From NCBI GenBank assembly GCA_002314055.1, contig DCBP01000038.1, positions 1-53,130 of the forward strand: a stretch of DNA of 53,130 nt, read 5' to 3'. The DNA is from Prevotella sp. UBA1104 (GTDB lineage: Bacteria; Bacteroidota; Bacteroidia; Bacteroidales; Bacteroidaceae). The notes under the pieces were generated by a model. It did not search any database. It worked only from the letters and a program-made list of their open reading frames with translations, and was not told the origin of the DNA. Positions 10,701 through 19,602 of the stretch are shown here, piece by piece. Positions within the stretch are counted from its first letter, which is position 1; each line of letters starts with the position of its first letter. Both the position numbers and the translations under genes were made by a program.

Positions 10701-10958
10701 TATTGTCTCTTTGTCAACTCCTGTCTCATCCGATATCTTGTCTAGATAAGGTTCTGAATCATGTAAAGAGTGGGATATTCCATATAATTGGGCAATAATT
10801 CGACTCTTCATCTCTTCTGTAGCTTTATTTGTGAAAGTTACAGCTAATATATTTCGATAACTATAGGGATTTTTTATCAAGAATTTTATGTATTCAACTG
10901 CAAGAGTAAATGTCTTTCCACTGCCAGCACTTGCCCTGTAAACCGTTAATGAACTCAT
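7719..10958 (-). CDS. addA: AddA-like UvrD-family helicase/nuclease
   Basis: Superfamily 1A helicase of 1079 aa with a C-terminal nuclease, working with AddB in end resection. Helicase motifs appear in order: Walker A ASAGSGKT (residues 9-16), motif Ia AVTFTNKATEEM, motif II IDEFQDTS, motif III VGDVKQSIYRWR, motif V VSIHKSKGLEF and motif VI LLYVAFTRASKN. The PD-(D/E)XK nuclease shows RPDRVMRNG and VVDFKFGK near the C-terminus. It follows a DUF5686 barrel gene by 81 bases and precedes addB by 57, so all three may share a transcript. Codon use is strongly AT-rich, as in the flanking genes. Confidence 0.9.
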   Translation of the reverse strand: MSSLTVYRASAGSGKTFTLAVEYIKFLIKNPYSYRNILAVTFTNKATEEMKSRIIAQLYGISHSLHDSEPYLDKISDETGVDKETIRKMSELALTQLIHNYDYFHVETIDTFFQSVLRNLAKELDLSANLRIELNDKQIEEQAVDALIDELDSQSPLFSWLLSFIMDNIDENKGWNIIRSVKNFGKMIFDDEYRFASNSLKEKLSQIGFIEGYVKHLISMREEAKKSLLDKQKRFIELLNDNGLSPNDLKNGNRGIGSYFHKLTGEKLDDKTMKNATLEKCLNNAEEWAKKTDKRHDIIVNLAKDCLIPLLREAEEIRPKALETIVSVNATIRNMNNLRLLNDIERKVRDMNSEANRFLLSDTQYLLNTMISDSDSPFIFEKIGTMLHHIMIDEFQDTSVVQWKNFHILLNECISSSRQDEGVNNLIVGDVKQSIYRWRSGDWQLLNDIERYFPGKKIDILKLQRNFRSSRNIINFNNKFFKIATKIEVLNEAQVDEVLAEKISAAYADVCQKVNKEDTTGLVRIKLMSGNNDYIENTLNSIEETIDYLIEKNVSLSNIAILVRTNKYIPMIAEYFMKNRPEISIVSDEAYRLDSSTAINIIISALRLLYFPDDMVTKVGLIRSYQQNIIGKNYSINEILSNQDIDNLMPNSYTEGIDKLIKLPLFDLCEELMSIFSLDKIKDEGAYVCAFFDNLSSYINDMSSDAEGFIKEWDETIHSKKIQTDDVNGIQLVSIHKSKGLEFDNVIIPFCDWRKEQYRDNYIWCHPSKSPYNEVQLFPINYSPSLSYSIYSADYRQEHMQNTIDNLNLLYVAFTRASKNLFIFGKRDDNQSRSMLLQSSFDELTTQLPDSILDYPEDKSSPITFEYGEFLGDSKKEESESPNIFMRRYTELNVNISTHKIPAVFRQSNKSKDFVENAEGDENKQSSYIKIGNILHLVFSNIKTTADIDTVLNQYESEGILYGEGLDRKKIQALLHEYLNTNSIVADWFSPHWTLYNECSILSLDPNTGEMQERRPDRVMRNGNNVIVVDFKFGKPQDSYSEQIKEYMKLLKSMWNIEVKGYIWYVTHKKIDEVSIESN

Positions 10959-11039
10959 ATCTTAATTTTTTTATCTTTAATTCAATAAATATCAACGCCT
11001 TATGTTGTCACATACAATATCAATATTGTTTTTTTTTGA

Positions 11040-13076
11040 TTACCAATCACGAAATAGCTCCAAACCAAAGCGAAAACCAACTCCATCAACTCTTTTATTA
11101 CTTGTAGAGAAGAATATTCCCGAAGAAAATAGTTTATTTGTAAAACCATAACCATATTCTACATATGGGTGAAGTTTATCTGTAAATAAAAAGTTGATAT
11201 AAATTCTTTCTGTCTCAAGATTTTTACCTATTAACGGTAATCTTGACAAGAACAGCATTGGTGATTCATACGTAACATTGCTCCTGACATAGAATTTTGA
11301 GGCATTGTACCAGTTACTCTCTAAGAGTTGGAATTCTCCTGTCCAATCATCATCCCATCCGCCAGGCATATTCTCATATCTAAAATTATTATAGTCGAGA
11401 AAATACGAGTTTTTACTTCGTGATACATATTGCCCATAACCTGTTTTCAGGGATAAAAGACGCATTGCATATAATTTTTTTTTCCATGAAAAGTCTGTCT
11501 CGAATCTCTCGTATTTAGAACTTGAACTCATAATTCCTTTTATTCCACGTTCATAATCAAGTGTAATTATTGCTGTTTTATCATTAAAAGGGGCAATCTG
11601 AAGCTGTAGGGTAGGGGCAAACGAATAGTACTTATAAGACTTTCCTGAAGAAATAAAACCACTGCGGTCGACTGCTGAACGTTTATAATAAATAAGACCC
11701 TGGCGTAGCGTAAGACACTTATTTAAAATAATATTAAATCTAAATCTCCAATGCAAGTTCTTAAAATACTCCAAATTCATTTTATTCCAATTGATAGAAT
11801 CATAAGTTTCATGCTTAAGCTGATCTAATATTTTGGAGTTGGTAATATGATTTCCTATACTATATTCCGTATCAATAGAGAAATATTTTCCCAATTGAAA
11901 TCTTACAGGAATATTTGTATAAAATTGTTTTTGCTTAAATGAATATCCACATTTTGCTGATAATGAAAAATTTATATTGTCAGTAAATGCATAGCCTGCA
12001 TTTATTTTAAGCTTGTATGTTACTCCTTTCTTGCTACTATAGCCTAAATATAATGGATTTACCAATGGTGAAATAGAGTAATTACCTCTACACTCTGCAC
12101 CAAATCTCCCTTTTATTTTTTCTACAAAATAATCATATGCCCTTGAAAAACTTTTTTTCTGTTTAACATAATCAACACTATCCGCTTTTTTAGCTTGTTT
12201 ATGTATATAATTACTGTCATCATCTTTATTTTTACCACATACACTGTTAATGCTGTCTTTATTTTTCTTGTTTTCGTTGTAACTTGTATCTAATCCCAAA
12301 TCATGGTTACCATTTAAAACCATCTTTGTTGTTGAATACTTAATTTTGTGAAATGAATTTATTTTGTTTCCAAGAAAAACAAAAAGAGTTTTAATGTCAC
12401 AATATTCAGGAATGTATGTAGCTTCTAAACTATCATCCATTTTTATTGTTACATTAAATTTTATCATATCCAACTCACCACTGAATTGCATACTTATGAT
12501 TTTTCCAGTATATTTATTAAGGATTGCTTTTCCCGTTATAAGTTGTGCGTTTTTATTTTTGGGATAAAACGACATTTCAATATCTTTTCCGTTTAATTTC
12601 TTATAGCTGTATTTGTAAAGCCATCGATTGTATGGATGACATGGGGATAAAATAAAATCCCCATAAATTATTGAATTATATATGCGAGGAAAAAATAAAT
12701 TTTTAATAATGGAAATGACGTCTTTATTTGGAGTAATCGTCCCTTTAGTATATTCTATATCAATAGTTTGTATTTTATCTTTTTTTGCAGTTATTCTTGA
12801 TATAGACTCACCATTATAATAACGAGGTCCTTGCGCCAATGGATACATTGATGGTAATAGCTTAAGTATAAAATTCCTTTTTTCAACTTTTATTGCATAT
12901 TCTGTGCAAAGATACAAATTAAAACTATCATCCTTATTCTTTAATATTTTATTTCTATATTCAGAAATGGTTTTAAGGATATTATCAGAAGTCATACCTA
13001 TTTTCATCTTACTCCTTGCTGTAAGATTAATTGAGAAAATTAATGATATAATTATAAAAGATATGACTCTATGCAT
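11040..13076 (-). CDS. DUF5686-like outer-membrane beta-barrel protein
   Basis: Protein of 678 aa with an N-terminal signal peptide (about residues 1-20). A periplasmic-type region to about residue 300 is followed by a C-terminal half full of alternating aromatic strands that ends FRFGLELFRDW, a typical beta-barrel end. The overall pattern fits DUF5686, a Bacteroidota outer-membrane family that often also has a carboxypeptidase-regulatory-like domain in front; that domain appears absent here. Function unknown. Codon choice is extremely A/T-ending, more than in most of the window. It is followed by addA on the same strand; a functional link to DNA repair is not apparent. Confidence 0.7.
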   Translation of the reverse strand: MHRVISFIIISLIFSINLTARSKMKIGMTSDNILKTISEYRNKILKNKDDSFNLYLCTEYAIKVEKRNFILKLLPSMYPLAQGPRYYNGESISRITAKKDKIQTIDIEYTKGTITPNKDVISIIKNLFFPRIYNSIIYGDFILSPCHPYNRWLYKYSYKKLNGKDIEMSFYPKNKNAQLITGKAILNKYTGKIISMQFSGELDMIKFNVTIKMDDSLEATYIPEYCDIKTLFVFLGNKINSFHKIKYSTTKMVLNGNHDLGLDTSYNENKKNKDSINSVCGKNKDDDSNYIHKQAKKADSVDYVKQKKSFSRAYDYFVEKIKGRFGAECRGNYSISPLVNPLYLGYSSKKGVTYKLKINAGYAFTDNINFSLSAKCGYSFKQKQFYTNIPVRFQLGKYFSIDTEYSIGNHITNSKILDQLKHETYDSINWNKMNLEYFKNLHWRFRFNIILNKCLTLRQGLIYYKRSAVDRSGFISSGKSYKYYSFAPTLQLQIAPFNDKTAIITLDYERGIKGIMSSSSKYERFETDFSWKKKLYAMRLLSLKTGYGQYVSRSKNSYFLDYNNFRYENMPGGWDDDWTGEFQLLESNWYNASKFYVRSNVTYESPMLFLSRLPLIGKNLETERIYINFLFTDKLHPYVEYGYGFTNKLFSSGIFFSTSNKRVDGVGFRFGLELFRDW

Positions 13077-13205
13077 AGTAGTATTTTCAATTATCCAAAG
13101 TGTTATTTATCATAATGATGATTAGTTGCGAGCTATATATTATTGTCTATACTATCTTTAGTATATTCTCCTCTCTTATAGAAACTGAATATTTATTTTC
13201 TTGTG

Positions 13206-13246
13206 AAAAAGATTAAACATCCTTATTTATTAAAGGATGCTTAATC
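13206..13246 (-). terminator. Intrinsic terminator after the phosphohexomutase gene
   Basis: Read on the minus strand, GATTAA-G-CATCCTT pairs with AAGGATG-T-TTAATC (13 Watson-Crick pairs plus a G:T position that is a G:U pair in RNA) around an 8-base loop, followed by a run of five T's. It lies about 60 bases after the phosphohexomutase stop codon. Confidence 0.8.
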
Positions 13247-13307
13247 TCGTATTGTCTATATTACAAAAAGAAATTTTTAAATTTCATCTATAGTGTTTTT
13301 AAGAATA

Positions 13308-15056
13308 CTACAGATTAAGAGATTTCTTTATTGCCTCAATTTTTGCTTCAGCAGCTTTTGTACAACGGTCATAACATCCGGCACATTTGAATGATGGATC
13401 TTTTACTTCAATATAGAATTTAATTTTAGGTTCAGTTCCTGACGGACGCACGCTGACTTTTGTATTGTCATCACAGAACCATTGCAAAACATTGCTTGTT
13501 GTCGGCATATTAAGTTTCTCAACTGACCCATCAACTTTTTGGGCTTCAAGCGTCTTGTAGTCTTTCCATAAAACGACCTTGCTCCCACCAAGTTCTTTTG
13601 GAGGATTGTTGCGGAAGTTTTCCATCATTTGCTTTATCTCATCAGCACCAGTCTTTCCCGGACGAACCACATTTACTGTAAATTCCTTTGAGAAGCCATA
13701 TTCCTGATAAATCTGCATTAACAAATCGTATAGTGTTTTGCCTTGATCTTTTGCCCATGCTGCAATCTCACAAATAAGGCAAATTGAAGCTGGAGCATCT
13801 TTGTCACGCACTTTGTCATATGGTAAAAATCCGAAGCTTTCTTCACCACCACCAATATAGTCTTGTTTTCCTTCAGAAAGGGCAATTTCTCGTGCAATCC
13901 ATTTAAAGCCAGTATAGCAGTCTCGAAGCTCAACATTGTTTTTCTTAGCTATTTCTGCTATTACCTCTGTCGTTACAATCGTCTTTACAAGATAATCTGT
14001 AGGCTTCAGCTTTCCGAGTTTTTTCTTATTTGCAATAATGTAGTAACAGAACATCATGCAAGTCTGATTACCATTTATTATTACCCATTCTCCCTTATCA
14101 TCTCTACAAACAATAGCTAATCGGTCAGCATCAGGATCAGTAGCAACAACAAGGTCTGCATTTAATTTTGTTCCAAGTTTCATTCCTAAAGTCATAGCTT
14201 CTGAATTCTCCGGATTTGGAGAAACAACGGTTGGGAAGTTACCGTCTATTACCATCTGCTCATGAACTACATTTATGTTTTGGAATCCCCACGAGCGCAA
14301 GCAAAGCGGAACAATTACCCTACCCGTTCCATGCATAGGAGTATATACTATATTCAAGTCTTTCTGCCTGTTTATTACCTCTTGGTCAATCATGGCGGTA
14401 TGGACAGCTTGCATATAATCGTAGTCGATTTCACCACCTATGATCTTAATCAAGTCCCAATTAGGAGTAAATTTAACATCTTTGATAGTCACTTTTTTTA
14501 CTTCCTCAATTATACCTGTATCATGAGGTGCCAAAACTTGTGCGCCGTCACTCCAATATGCTTTGTAGCCATTGTATTCTTTAGGATTATGTGATGCTGT
14601 GACATTAACTCCAGCTTTTGCTTTTAGTTCTCTAATTGCGAACGAGATCTCCGGTGTTGGACGCAGACTTTCAAACAAAAAGACTCTAATGCCATTTGCT
14701 GAAAAGATAGCAGCAACAGTCTCAGCAAAGAGTCTTGAATTATTTCTGCAGTCATGTCCTACAACAACGCTTACATCATTTTGACCTTTGAAAGCCTTTA
14801 AGATATAATTGGCAAAGCCTTGTGTCGCCATGCCGACTATGTACTTGTTCATTCTATTTGTTCCAGCACCCATGATGCCTCTAAGTCCACCTGTTCCAAA
14901 CTCCAAATCTTGATAGAAAGCATCAATAAGAGCAGATTTATCATCTGCCTCAAGCATTTTACTTACTTCTGCTCTTGTTTCTTCATCAAAATCAGAAGAC
15001 AACCACTGCTGTGCTTTTTTTTCACACAATGCTATTAGTTCCTTGTTATTTTCCAT
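13308..15056 (-). CDS. Phosphoglucomutase/phosphomannomutase (phospho-sugar mutase)
   Basis: Cytoplasmic alpha-D-phosphohexomutase of 582 aa that interconverts hexose 1- and 6-phosphates, supplying nucleotide sugars and linking glycogen and glycolysis. Visible motifs: FGTGGLRG (53-60), the phosphoserine loop TASHNPKEYNG with catalytic S155, the Mg2+ loop DPDADRLAI, the sugar-binding loop GGEESFGF, and the C-terminal phosphate-binding RPSGTEPKIKFY. Length and motifs fit the PgcA/PGM2-like subgroup. It is monocistronic: a -7 box lies at 15138 and a terminator at 13206. Glucose versus mannose specificity cannot be decided from sequence alone. Confidence 0.94.
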   Translation of the reverse strand: MENNKELIALCEKKAQQWLSSDFDEETRAEVSKMLEADDKSALIDAFYQDLEFGTGGLRGIMGAGTNRMNKYIVGMATQGFANYILKAFKGQNDVSVVVGHDCRNNSRLFAETVAAIFSANGIRVFLFESLRPTPEISFAIRELKAKAGVNVTASHNPKEYNGYKAYWSDGAQVLAPHDTGIIEEVKKVTIKDVKFTPNWDLIKIIGGEIDYDYMQAVHTAMIDQEVINRQKDLNIVYTPMHGTGRVIVPLCLRSWGFQNINVVHEQMVIDGNFPTVVSPNPENSEAMTLGMKLGTKLNADLVVATDPDADRLAIVCRDDKGEWVIINGNQTCMMFCYYIIANKKKLGKLKPTDYLVKTIVTTEVIAEIAKKNNVELRDCYTGFKWIAREIALSEGKQDYIGGGEESFGFLPYDKVRDKDAPASICLICEIAAWAKDQGKTLYDLLMQIYQEYGFSKEFTVNVVRPGKTGADEIKQMMENFRNNPPKELGGSKVVLWKDYKTLEAQKVDGSVEKLNMPTTSNVLQWFCDDNTKVSVRPSGTEPKIKFYIEVKDPSFKCAGCYDRCTKAAEAKIEAIKKSLNL

Positions 15057-15137
15057 AATGATATATATTTTAGATTGTTGTTCAACATAGCTACAATTAT
15101 TTTATAGGTAATTGGTATACCTAAAAACCTGGTGATG

Positions 15138-15145
15138 CAAAGGTA
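15138..15145 (-). promoter_or_regulatory. -7 promoter element of the phosphohexomutase gene
   Basis: On the minus strand the sequence is TACCTTTG, an exact TAnnTTTG match, 82 bases upstream of the start codon. No good -33 TTTG is present at the usual distance. Confidence 0.5.
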
Positions 15146-15178
15146 GCTTATTTTTTATAAAATAAAGAATTCGTGAAA

Positions 15179-15244
15179 GAAAAAAATAAAAGTTTTGTTT
15201 TTCAAAACTCATAAAAGCGCAATTGCAAAGAACAACTGCGCTTT
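15179..15244 (-). terminator. Tandem terminators of the Rnf operon
   Basis: Two hairpins follow rnfA. The first (15214-15244) pairs AAAGCGCA with TGCGCTTT and is followed by TTTTAT on the minus strand. The second (15191-15209) pairs AGTTTTG with CAAAACT around five A's and is followed by TTTATTTTTTT. Both fit Rho-independent termination of minus-strand transcription. Confidence 0.75.
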
Positions 15245-15324
15245 CATTAGCAAAAATGATTCAAATTAATCTTTCTTATAATCTAAGATATAATCCTATA
15301 TAATTTGAATTATTCCCTACCCTA

Positions 15325-15927
15325 TTAATTTAATCCGAACAAGACTTTTAAGCCACCGTCAACACCGGAAAATCCCATGAATGCAAGACTCAACAATCCT
15401 GCCGTAACAAGTACAATTGACATACCTTTCATTCCCTTTGGAATGTTGACAAATGCAAGCTGTTCACGTATTCCAGCAAAAACAGTCAGAGCCAAAGCAA
15501 AACCAATTGCTGTGGAAAACGCATAAACAACACTCTGGATCAACGAAAAATCCTTCTGGATTACAAGGATGGCAACACCCAGGACTGCACAGTTTGTTGT
15601 GATTAGCGGCAAAAATATGCCTAAAGCCTGATATAGAGCTGGTGATACTTTCTTAAGTATAATTTCAACCATCTGAACAAGTGCGGCAATAACTAAAATA
15701 AACGCTATTGTTTGCAAATATTGCAAATCAAAAGGATTAAGAATTAATTCTTGCACGAGGTAAGTCACAACAGTTGCCAACGTGAGCACAAAAGCTACAG
15801 CTGCACCCATTCCTAATGAAGTGCTGACCTTTTGGGATACTCCCAAGAATGGGCATATTCCAAGAAATTGTGAAAGGACTATATTGTTAACGAATATAGC
15901 CGAAATAAATATTAATATATATTCCAT
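15325..15927 (-). CDS. rnfA: RnfA, membrane subunit of the Rnf complex
   Basis: Integral inner-membrane subunit of 200 aa with about six hydrophobic segments. Rnf moves electrons between reduced ferredoxin and NAD+ and pumps Na+ or H+. The N-terminus (NNIVLSQFLGICPFLG) carries the conserved Cys that, in characterised complexes, helps bind an iron-sulfur cluster between RnfA and RnfE. It is last of the operon rnfB-C-D-G-E-A, starts 2 bases after rnfE, and is followed by tandem terminators. Confidence 0.95.
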   Translation of the reverse strand: MEYILIFISAIFVNNIVLSQFLGICPFLGVSQKVSTSLGMGAAVAFVLTLATVVTYLVQELILNPFDLQYLQTIAFILVIAALVQMVEIILKKVSPALYQALGIFLPLITTNCAVLGVAILVIQKDFSLIQSVVYAFSTAIGFALALTVFAGIREQLAFVNIPKGMKGMSIVLVTAGLLSLAFMGFSGVDGGLKVLFGLN

Positions 15928-15929
15928 GA

Positions 15930-16514
15930 TTATGCTTTCTTTAATTTATTTACTATTGCAATAAGATATCCAAGAGTGATAAACGCACCTGGAGGTAGAA
16001 TGAATAAAAGCATATTACAGGTCTCTGGCAGCAATGTAATTCCAAATATTGCGCCTGAGCCCAATAGCTCTCTAACAGCTCCAAGTAATGTCAATGCAAT
16101 TGAAAAGCCTGCTCCCATTCCAATGCCATCAAATATACTTGCAACAGGCCCATTCTTACATGCAAAAGCCTCTGCACGTCCAAGGATAATACAGTTTACA
16201 ACGATAAGTGGAATATATAACCCTAGTGTTGCATAAATAGCAGGAACATAAGCCTGCATAATCATTTGTAAGATAGTAACAAATGAAGCGATTACAACAA
16301 CGAACACAGGAATACGTACCATATCTGGAGTTATATTCTTTATGAGAGAAATTACAAGATTTGAACATATAAGCACAAACATCGTTGCAAGTCCCATGGA
16401 GAGTCCGTTTATCGCAGAGGTGGTAGTGGCCAAAGTCGGACACATGCCCAAAAGGAGAACAAATGTAGGGTTTTCCTTTATAATTCCGTTTAATAATATT
16501 TTAAAGTAATTCAT
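15930..16514 (-). CDS. rnfE: RnfE, membrane subunit of the Rnf complex
   Basis: Integral membrane protein of 194 aa, homologous to RnfA and arranged with inverted topology beside it. The N-terminal NPTFVLLLGMCPTLA segment supplies the matching conserved Cys, and NCIILGRAEAFA is another family signature. It is 11 bases after rnfG and 2 bases before rnfA, consistent with coordinated production of the membrane core. Confidence 0.95.
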   Translation of the reverse strand: MNYFKILLNGIIKENPTFVLLLGMCPTLATTTSAINGLSMGLATMFVLICSNLVISLIKNITPDMVRIPVFVVVIASFVTILQMIMQAYVPAIYATLGLYIPLIVVNCIILGRAEAFACKNGPVASIFDGIGMGAGFSIALTLLGAVRELLGSGAIFGITLLPETCNMLLFILPPGAFITLGYLIAIVNKLKKA

Positions 16515-16525
16515 TTCCCAGCGAT

Positions 16526-17161
16526 TTATTTATTTGATAAATTTTCCTTAACCTTCGTAGCACTAGAATTAGCGTCAGTAGCTCCTTTTTTATATGCATC
16601 GTAAGCATTATTAACTGCTAAAAGGAAGGCACGGCTTGTTATAGTGCTTGCTGTAATGGCATTTACGCTGCCACCATCTTTGCTGACAGTAAGATTATCT
16701 GTCGAAGGATTCTTTCCAATAATATTGCCTTTGCCATCCTTTTGGAACCAATTCTCAGCCTTTGCTCCAAGTCCTGGAGTTTCTGAAGTCTGAAGAATGG
16801 TGTATCCCAAAATCTCACCGTCTTTATTGAAGCCCACAAGAACTTTTAGGTCACCACCAAATCCGCCTGTAGTACTTTCAACAGCAGCACCAAGAATATT
16901 ACCACTTTTGTCCTTTGTTTCATGTATAACAAAAGTCAGTTCTTTTCCATTTACTGTCTGTTTCAGAGAATGATTTGCCGAAACCGTCAGGTCTCCACCT
17001 CCCATTACTTTCTTTATACCATCTGTAAGTGTTTTCTCTGCTTGTGCCTTAATAGGCTCACTTGTAATATTGTTTACATAAGCAAGAATTGCTCCTGTAA
17101 TAAGAGCTACGCCTACGAGGACAATAACCATATTAGTTATAGATGATTCAAGCTTCTTCAT
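16526..17161 (-). CDS. rnfG: RnfG, FMN-carrying subunit of the Rnf complex
   Basis: Protein of 211 aa with one N-terminal transmembrane helix (about residues 9-30) and a periplasmic FMN-binding domain. The covalent flavinylation site is visible as ASTITS, in which a Thr receives FMN from an ApbE-type transferase; no apbE gene is in this window. TSETPGLGAKAE is another family signature. Its start is one base from the rnfD stop codon, so the two genes are probably translationally coupled. Confidence 0.93.
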   Translation of the reverse strand: MKKLESSITNMVIVLVGVALITGAILAYVNNITSEPIKAQAEKTLTDGIKKVMGGGDLTVSANHSLKQTVNGKELTFVIHETKDKSGNILGAAVESTTGGFGGDLKVLVGFNKDGEILGYTILQTSETPGLGAKAENWFQKDGKGNIIGKNPSTDNLTVSKDGGSVNAITASTITSRAFLLAVNNAYDAYKKGATDANSSATKVKENLSNK

Positions 17162-17162
17162 A

Positions 17163-18170
17163 TTATTTATCCTCCTTCTTTACAACTTCACCGAAGCGTT
17201 TAGGTTTGATATAAGCATTAATTAATGGAGTAAAAGCATTCATGATTAGTATTGCAAAAGACATTCCTTCAGGATATGCTCCCCAATTGCGAATTACAAC
17301 AGTTAGGAATCCTATTGCCACTCCATATATAATCTGTCCCTTGTATGTCATAGGTGATGTAACATAATCTGTAGCCATAAAAATTGCTCCCAACATTAAA
17401 CCTCCGCTAAGCAATTCTGCTATTGGAGATGCATATACGGGATTTGCCAAATGCATAATACCACTGAACAAGAAAACTGTTACAATTATGCTAACTGGAA
17501 TATGCCATGTGATAATCTTTTTCCACAACATGTATATCAGACCTGCAATAAGTGCCAGTGCACATATTTCTCCTATAGTTCCGGCTCCATTGTTCAAGCC
17601 AGTATTACCAAGCAGCAAAGTAAGAGAGTCAGGCAGTTGATTAAGAATAGAAGCATCACCACTCTTAATTGCGGTTTTCATAATGCTAAGAGGTGTAGCT
17701 GCCGTTTCTGCATCAGTATAACTAAGAAGCTGTCCGACTTTAGGCCAAGATGTCATTTGAACAGGGAATGAAACGAGCAAGAAACATCGTCCTACGAGGG
17801 CTGGATTAAAAGGATTACATCCAAGTCCTCCGAATGACATTTTTCCTACACCAATCGCAACGAGCGCTCCAATAATAATAATCCATACAGGCAAATTAGA
17901 TGGAAGGTTAAATCCTAAAAGAAGTCCTGTGAGAATTGCCGATCCATCTAAAACTGTCGATTCTTTCTTTAGTAGATATTTTGTGATAGCCCACTCAAAG
18001 AATACACATGCAGCAACACTTGACAGACAGACAATAGCTGAACCAATTCCGAAATATAAAAATGAAACGATCAATGCTGGAATTAAGGCAATAATAACCC
18101 CGTACATATTACGCTCCACGCTATCATTTCCATGTGCATGTGGTGATAATGATACAATTAATTTACTCAT
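17163..18170 (-). CDS. rnfD: RnfD, FMN-carrying membrane subunit of the Rnf complex
   Basis: Polytopic inner-membrane protein of 335 aa related to NqrB. The flavin attachment motif is seen in AATPLSIM, the Thr being the predicted covalent FMN site. FGGLGCNPFNPALVGR and MATDYVTSPMT are further family signatures. An ATG at 18191 would add seven residues; I prefer 18170 because MSKLIVSLSPH aligns with the usual RnfD start. It follows rnfC by 76 bases and abuts rnfG. Confidence 0.92.
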   Translation of the reverse strand: MSKLIVSLSPHAHGNDSVERNMYGVIIALIPALIVSFLYFGIGSAIVCLSSVAACVFFEWAITKYLLKKESTVLDGSAILTGLLLGFNLPSNLPVWIIIIGALVAIGVGKMSFGGLGCNPFNPALVGRCFLLVSFPVQMTSWPKVGQLLSYTDAETAATPLSIMKTAIKSGDASILNQLPDSLTLLLGNTGLNNGAGTIGEICALALIAGLIYMLWKKIITWHIPVSIIVTVFLFSGIMHLANPVYASPIAELLSGGLMLGAIFMATDYVTSPMTYKGQIIYGVAIGFLTVVIRNWGAYPEGMSFAILIMNAFTPLINAYIKPKRFGEVVKKEDK

Positions 18171-18246
18171 TTTTTTATTGCTTATAGGCATTATGCATTA
18201 TTGCATTACCTTGATTTCAAAATAATTATTATATAATTCCTTCACA

Positions 18247-19599
18247 TTATTTTTTTGCATTCCTTGCTCTAATAATACCCATTACAGTACTTTTACCCAA
18301 ACGGATGTTATCAAGCAACGGACGATGTGCTGGACATGTGAACTGGCATGAGCCACATTCTATACATGATGTGATATCTTCTTGTTCGACTTTCTCCCAA
18401 TTATGGAAAGAACTTGCAGTTGCAAGTAAGAATGGCTCAAGTCCCATCGGACATGCACTCACACATTTTGCACATCGAATACAAGCCTGTGGCTTTTTCC
18501 TTTTTGCATCCGCATCAGTAAGTATGGTTATACTGTTTGTTCCTTTGCAAACTGGAACATCTGTAGTTGTAAGAGCTTTACCCATCATAGGTCCACCGGC
18601 AAGGACTTTATTGTCTCCTTCAGGCATACCGCCACAGACCTCAATAAGATCTTTCATGGGAGTACCCATTCTTACGAGGAAATTACCAGGTTTTTCAATC
18701 TTCTTTCCTGTTACAGTAGTGTAACGTTCAAAAAGAGGCTTATTTTTCATAACAGCTTGATAAACGGCAAAGGCAGTTCCTACATTTTGGACTATAGCTC
18801 CTACGTTAACAGGAATTGCAGGTGGTGCTGGTACTTGGCGACGAATAACAGCATCTACGAGCTGTTTTTCTCCACCTTGTGGATATTTTTTTGCCAGAGG
18901 AACAATTTCTATATCATTGCGATTGGCTGTTTTTTCCTCAAAAAGCTTTATTGCCGCCGGTTTATTATCTTCTATTCCGATATATCCCTTGTTAACTTTA
19001 GCACCCTTCATAAGAAGCTCTAAGCCAACAAGGATTTCATCGGCATGTTCCATCATAAGTCTGTAGTCTGCTGTAATATAAGGCTCACATTCTACACCAT
19101 TTATGATAACACATTCGGCCTTAGCACCTGGTGGAGGACATAGTTTGATAAATGTAGGGAATCCTGCTCCACCCATACCAGTTACTCCAGCATTTTTTAT
19201 TCTATTAACTATTTCCTCTGGAGTAAGTTCAGGATGAGATTCAACGGTTTCAAGCTTGTCTGAACGATCTATAGTCTCCTCCCAGTCATCACCTTCTACG
19301 TTGATGATAATACAAGGCTTACGATATCCTGTAGCGTCAACTGCAGTATCAATTTTAAATACAGTTCCAGATACTGATGAATATATAGGAGCAGAAACAA
19401 ATCCTCCGGCTTCAGCAATTAAAGTTCCAACTTTAACCTTGTCGCCCTTCTTAACAACCGGTTTTGCAGGAGCACCAATATGCTGCGAGAGAGGGAAGAT
19501 TGCCTGTTTAGGCAGATCTGCAACTTTTGTAGCAATCTCTGCAGTAAGTTTATTTTCATCAGGGTGTACACCACCTATTCTAAAAGTTCTAAGTTTCAT
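18247..19599 (-). CDS. rnfC: RnfC, NADH-interacting subunit of the Rnf complex
   Basis: Peripheral subunit of 450 aa on the cytoplasmic face that exchanges electrons with NAD+/NADH. The N-terminal barrel-sandwich region includes FRIGGVHP and a lipoyl-like VKKGDKVKVGTLIAEA segment. The NADH/FMN-binding loop is GVTGMGGAGFPTF. Near the C-terminus are two 4Fe-4S motifs, CIRCAKCVSACP and CIECGSCQFTCP. It starts only 3 bases after rnfB. Confidence 0.95.
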   Translation of the reverse strand: MKLRTFRIGGVHPDENKLTAEIATKVADLPKQAIFPLSQHIGAPAKPVVKKGDKVKVGTLIAEAGGFVSAPIYSSVSGTVFKIDTAVDATGYRKPCIIINVEGDDWEETIDRSDKLETVESHPELTPEEIVNRIKNAGVTGMGGAGFPTFIKLCPPPGAKAECVIINGVECEPYITADYRLMMEHADEILVGLELLMKGAKVNKGYIGIEDNKPAAIKLFEEKTANRNDIEIVPLAKKYPQGGEKQLVDAVIRRQVPAPPAIPVNVGAIVQNVGTAFAVYQAVMKNKPLFERYTTVTGKKIEKPGNFLVRMGTPMKDLIEVCGGMPEGDNKVLAGGPMMGKALTTTDVPVCKGTNSITILTDADAKRKKPQACIRCAKCVSACPMGLEPFLLATASSFHNWEKVEQEDITSCIECGSCQFTCPAHRPLLDNIRLGKSTVMGIIRARNAKK

Positions 19600-19602
19600 A
19601 TT

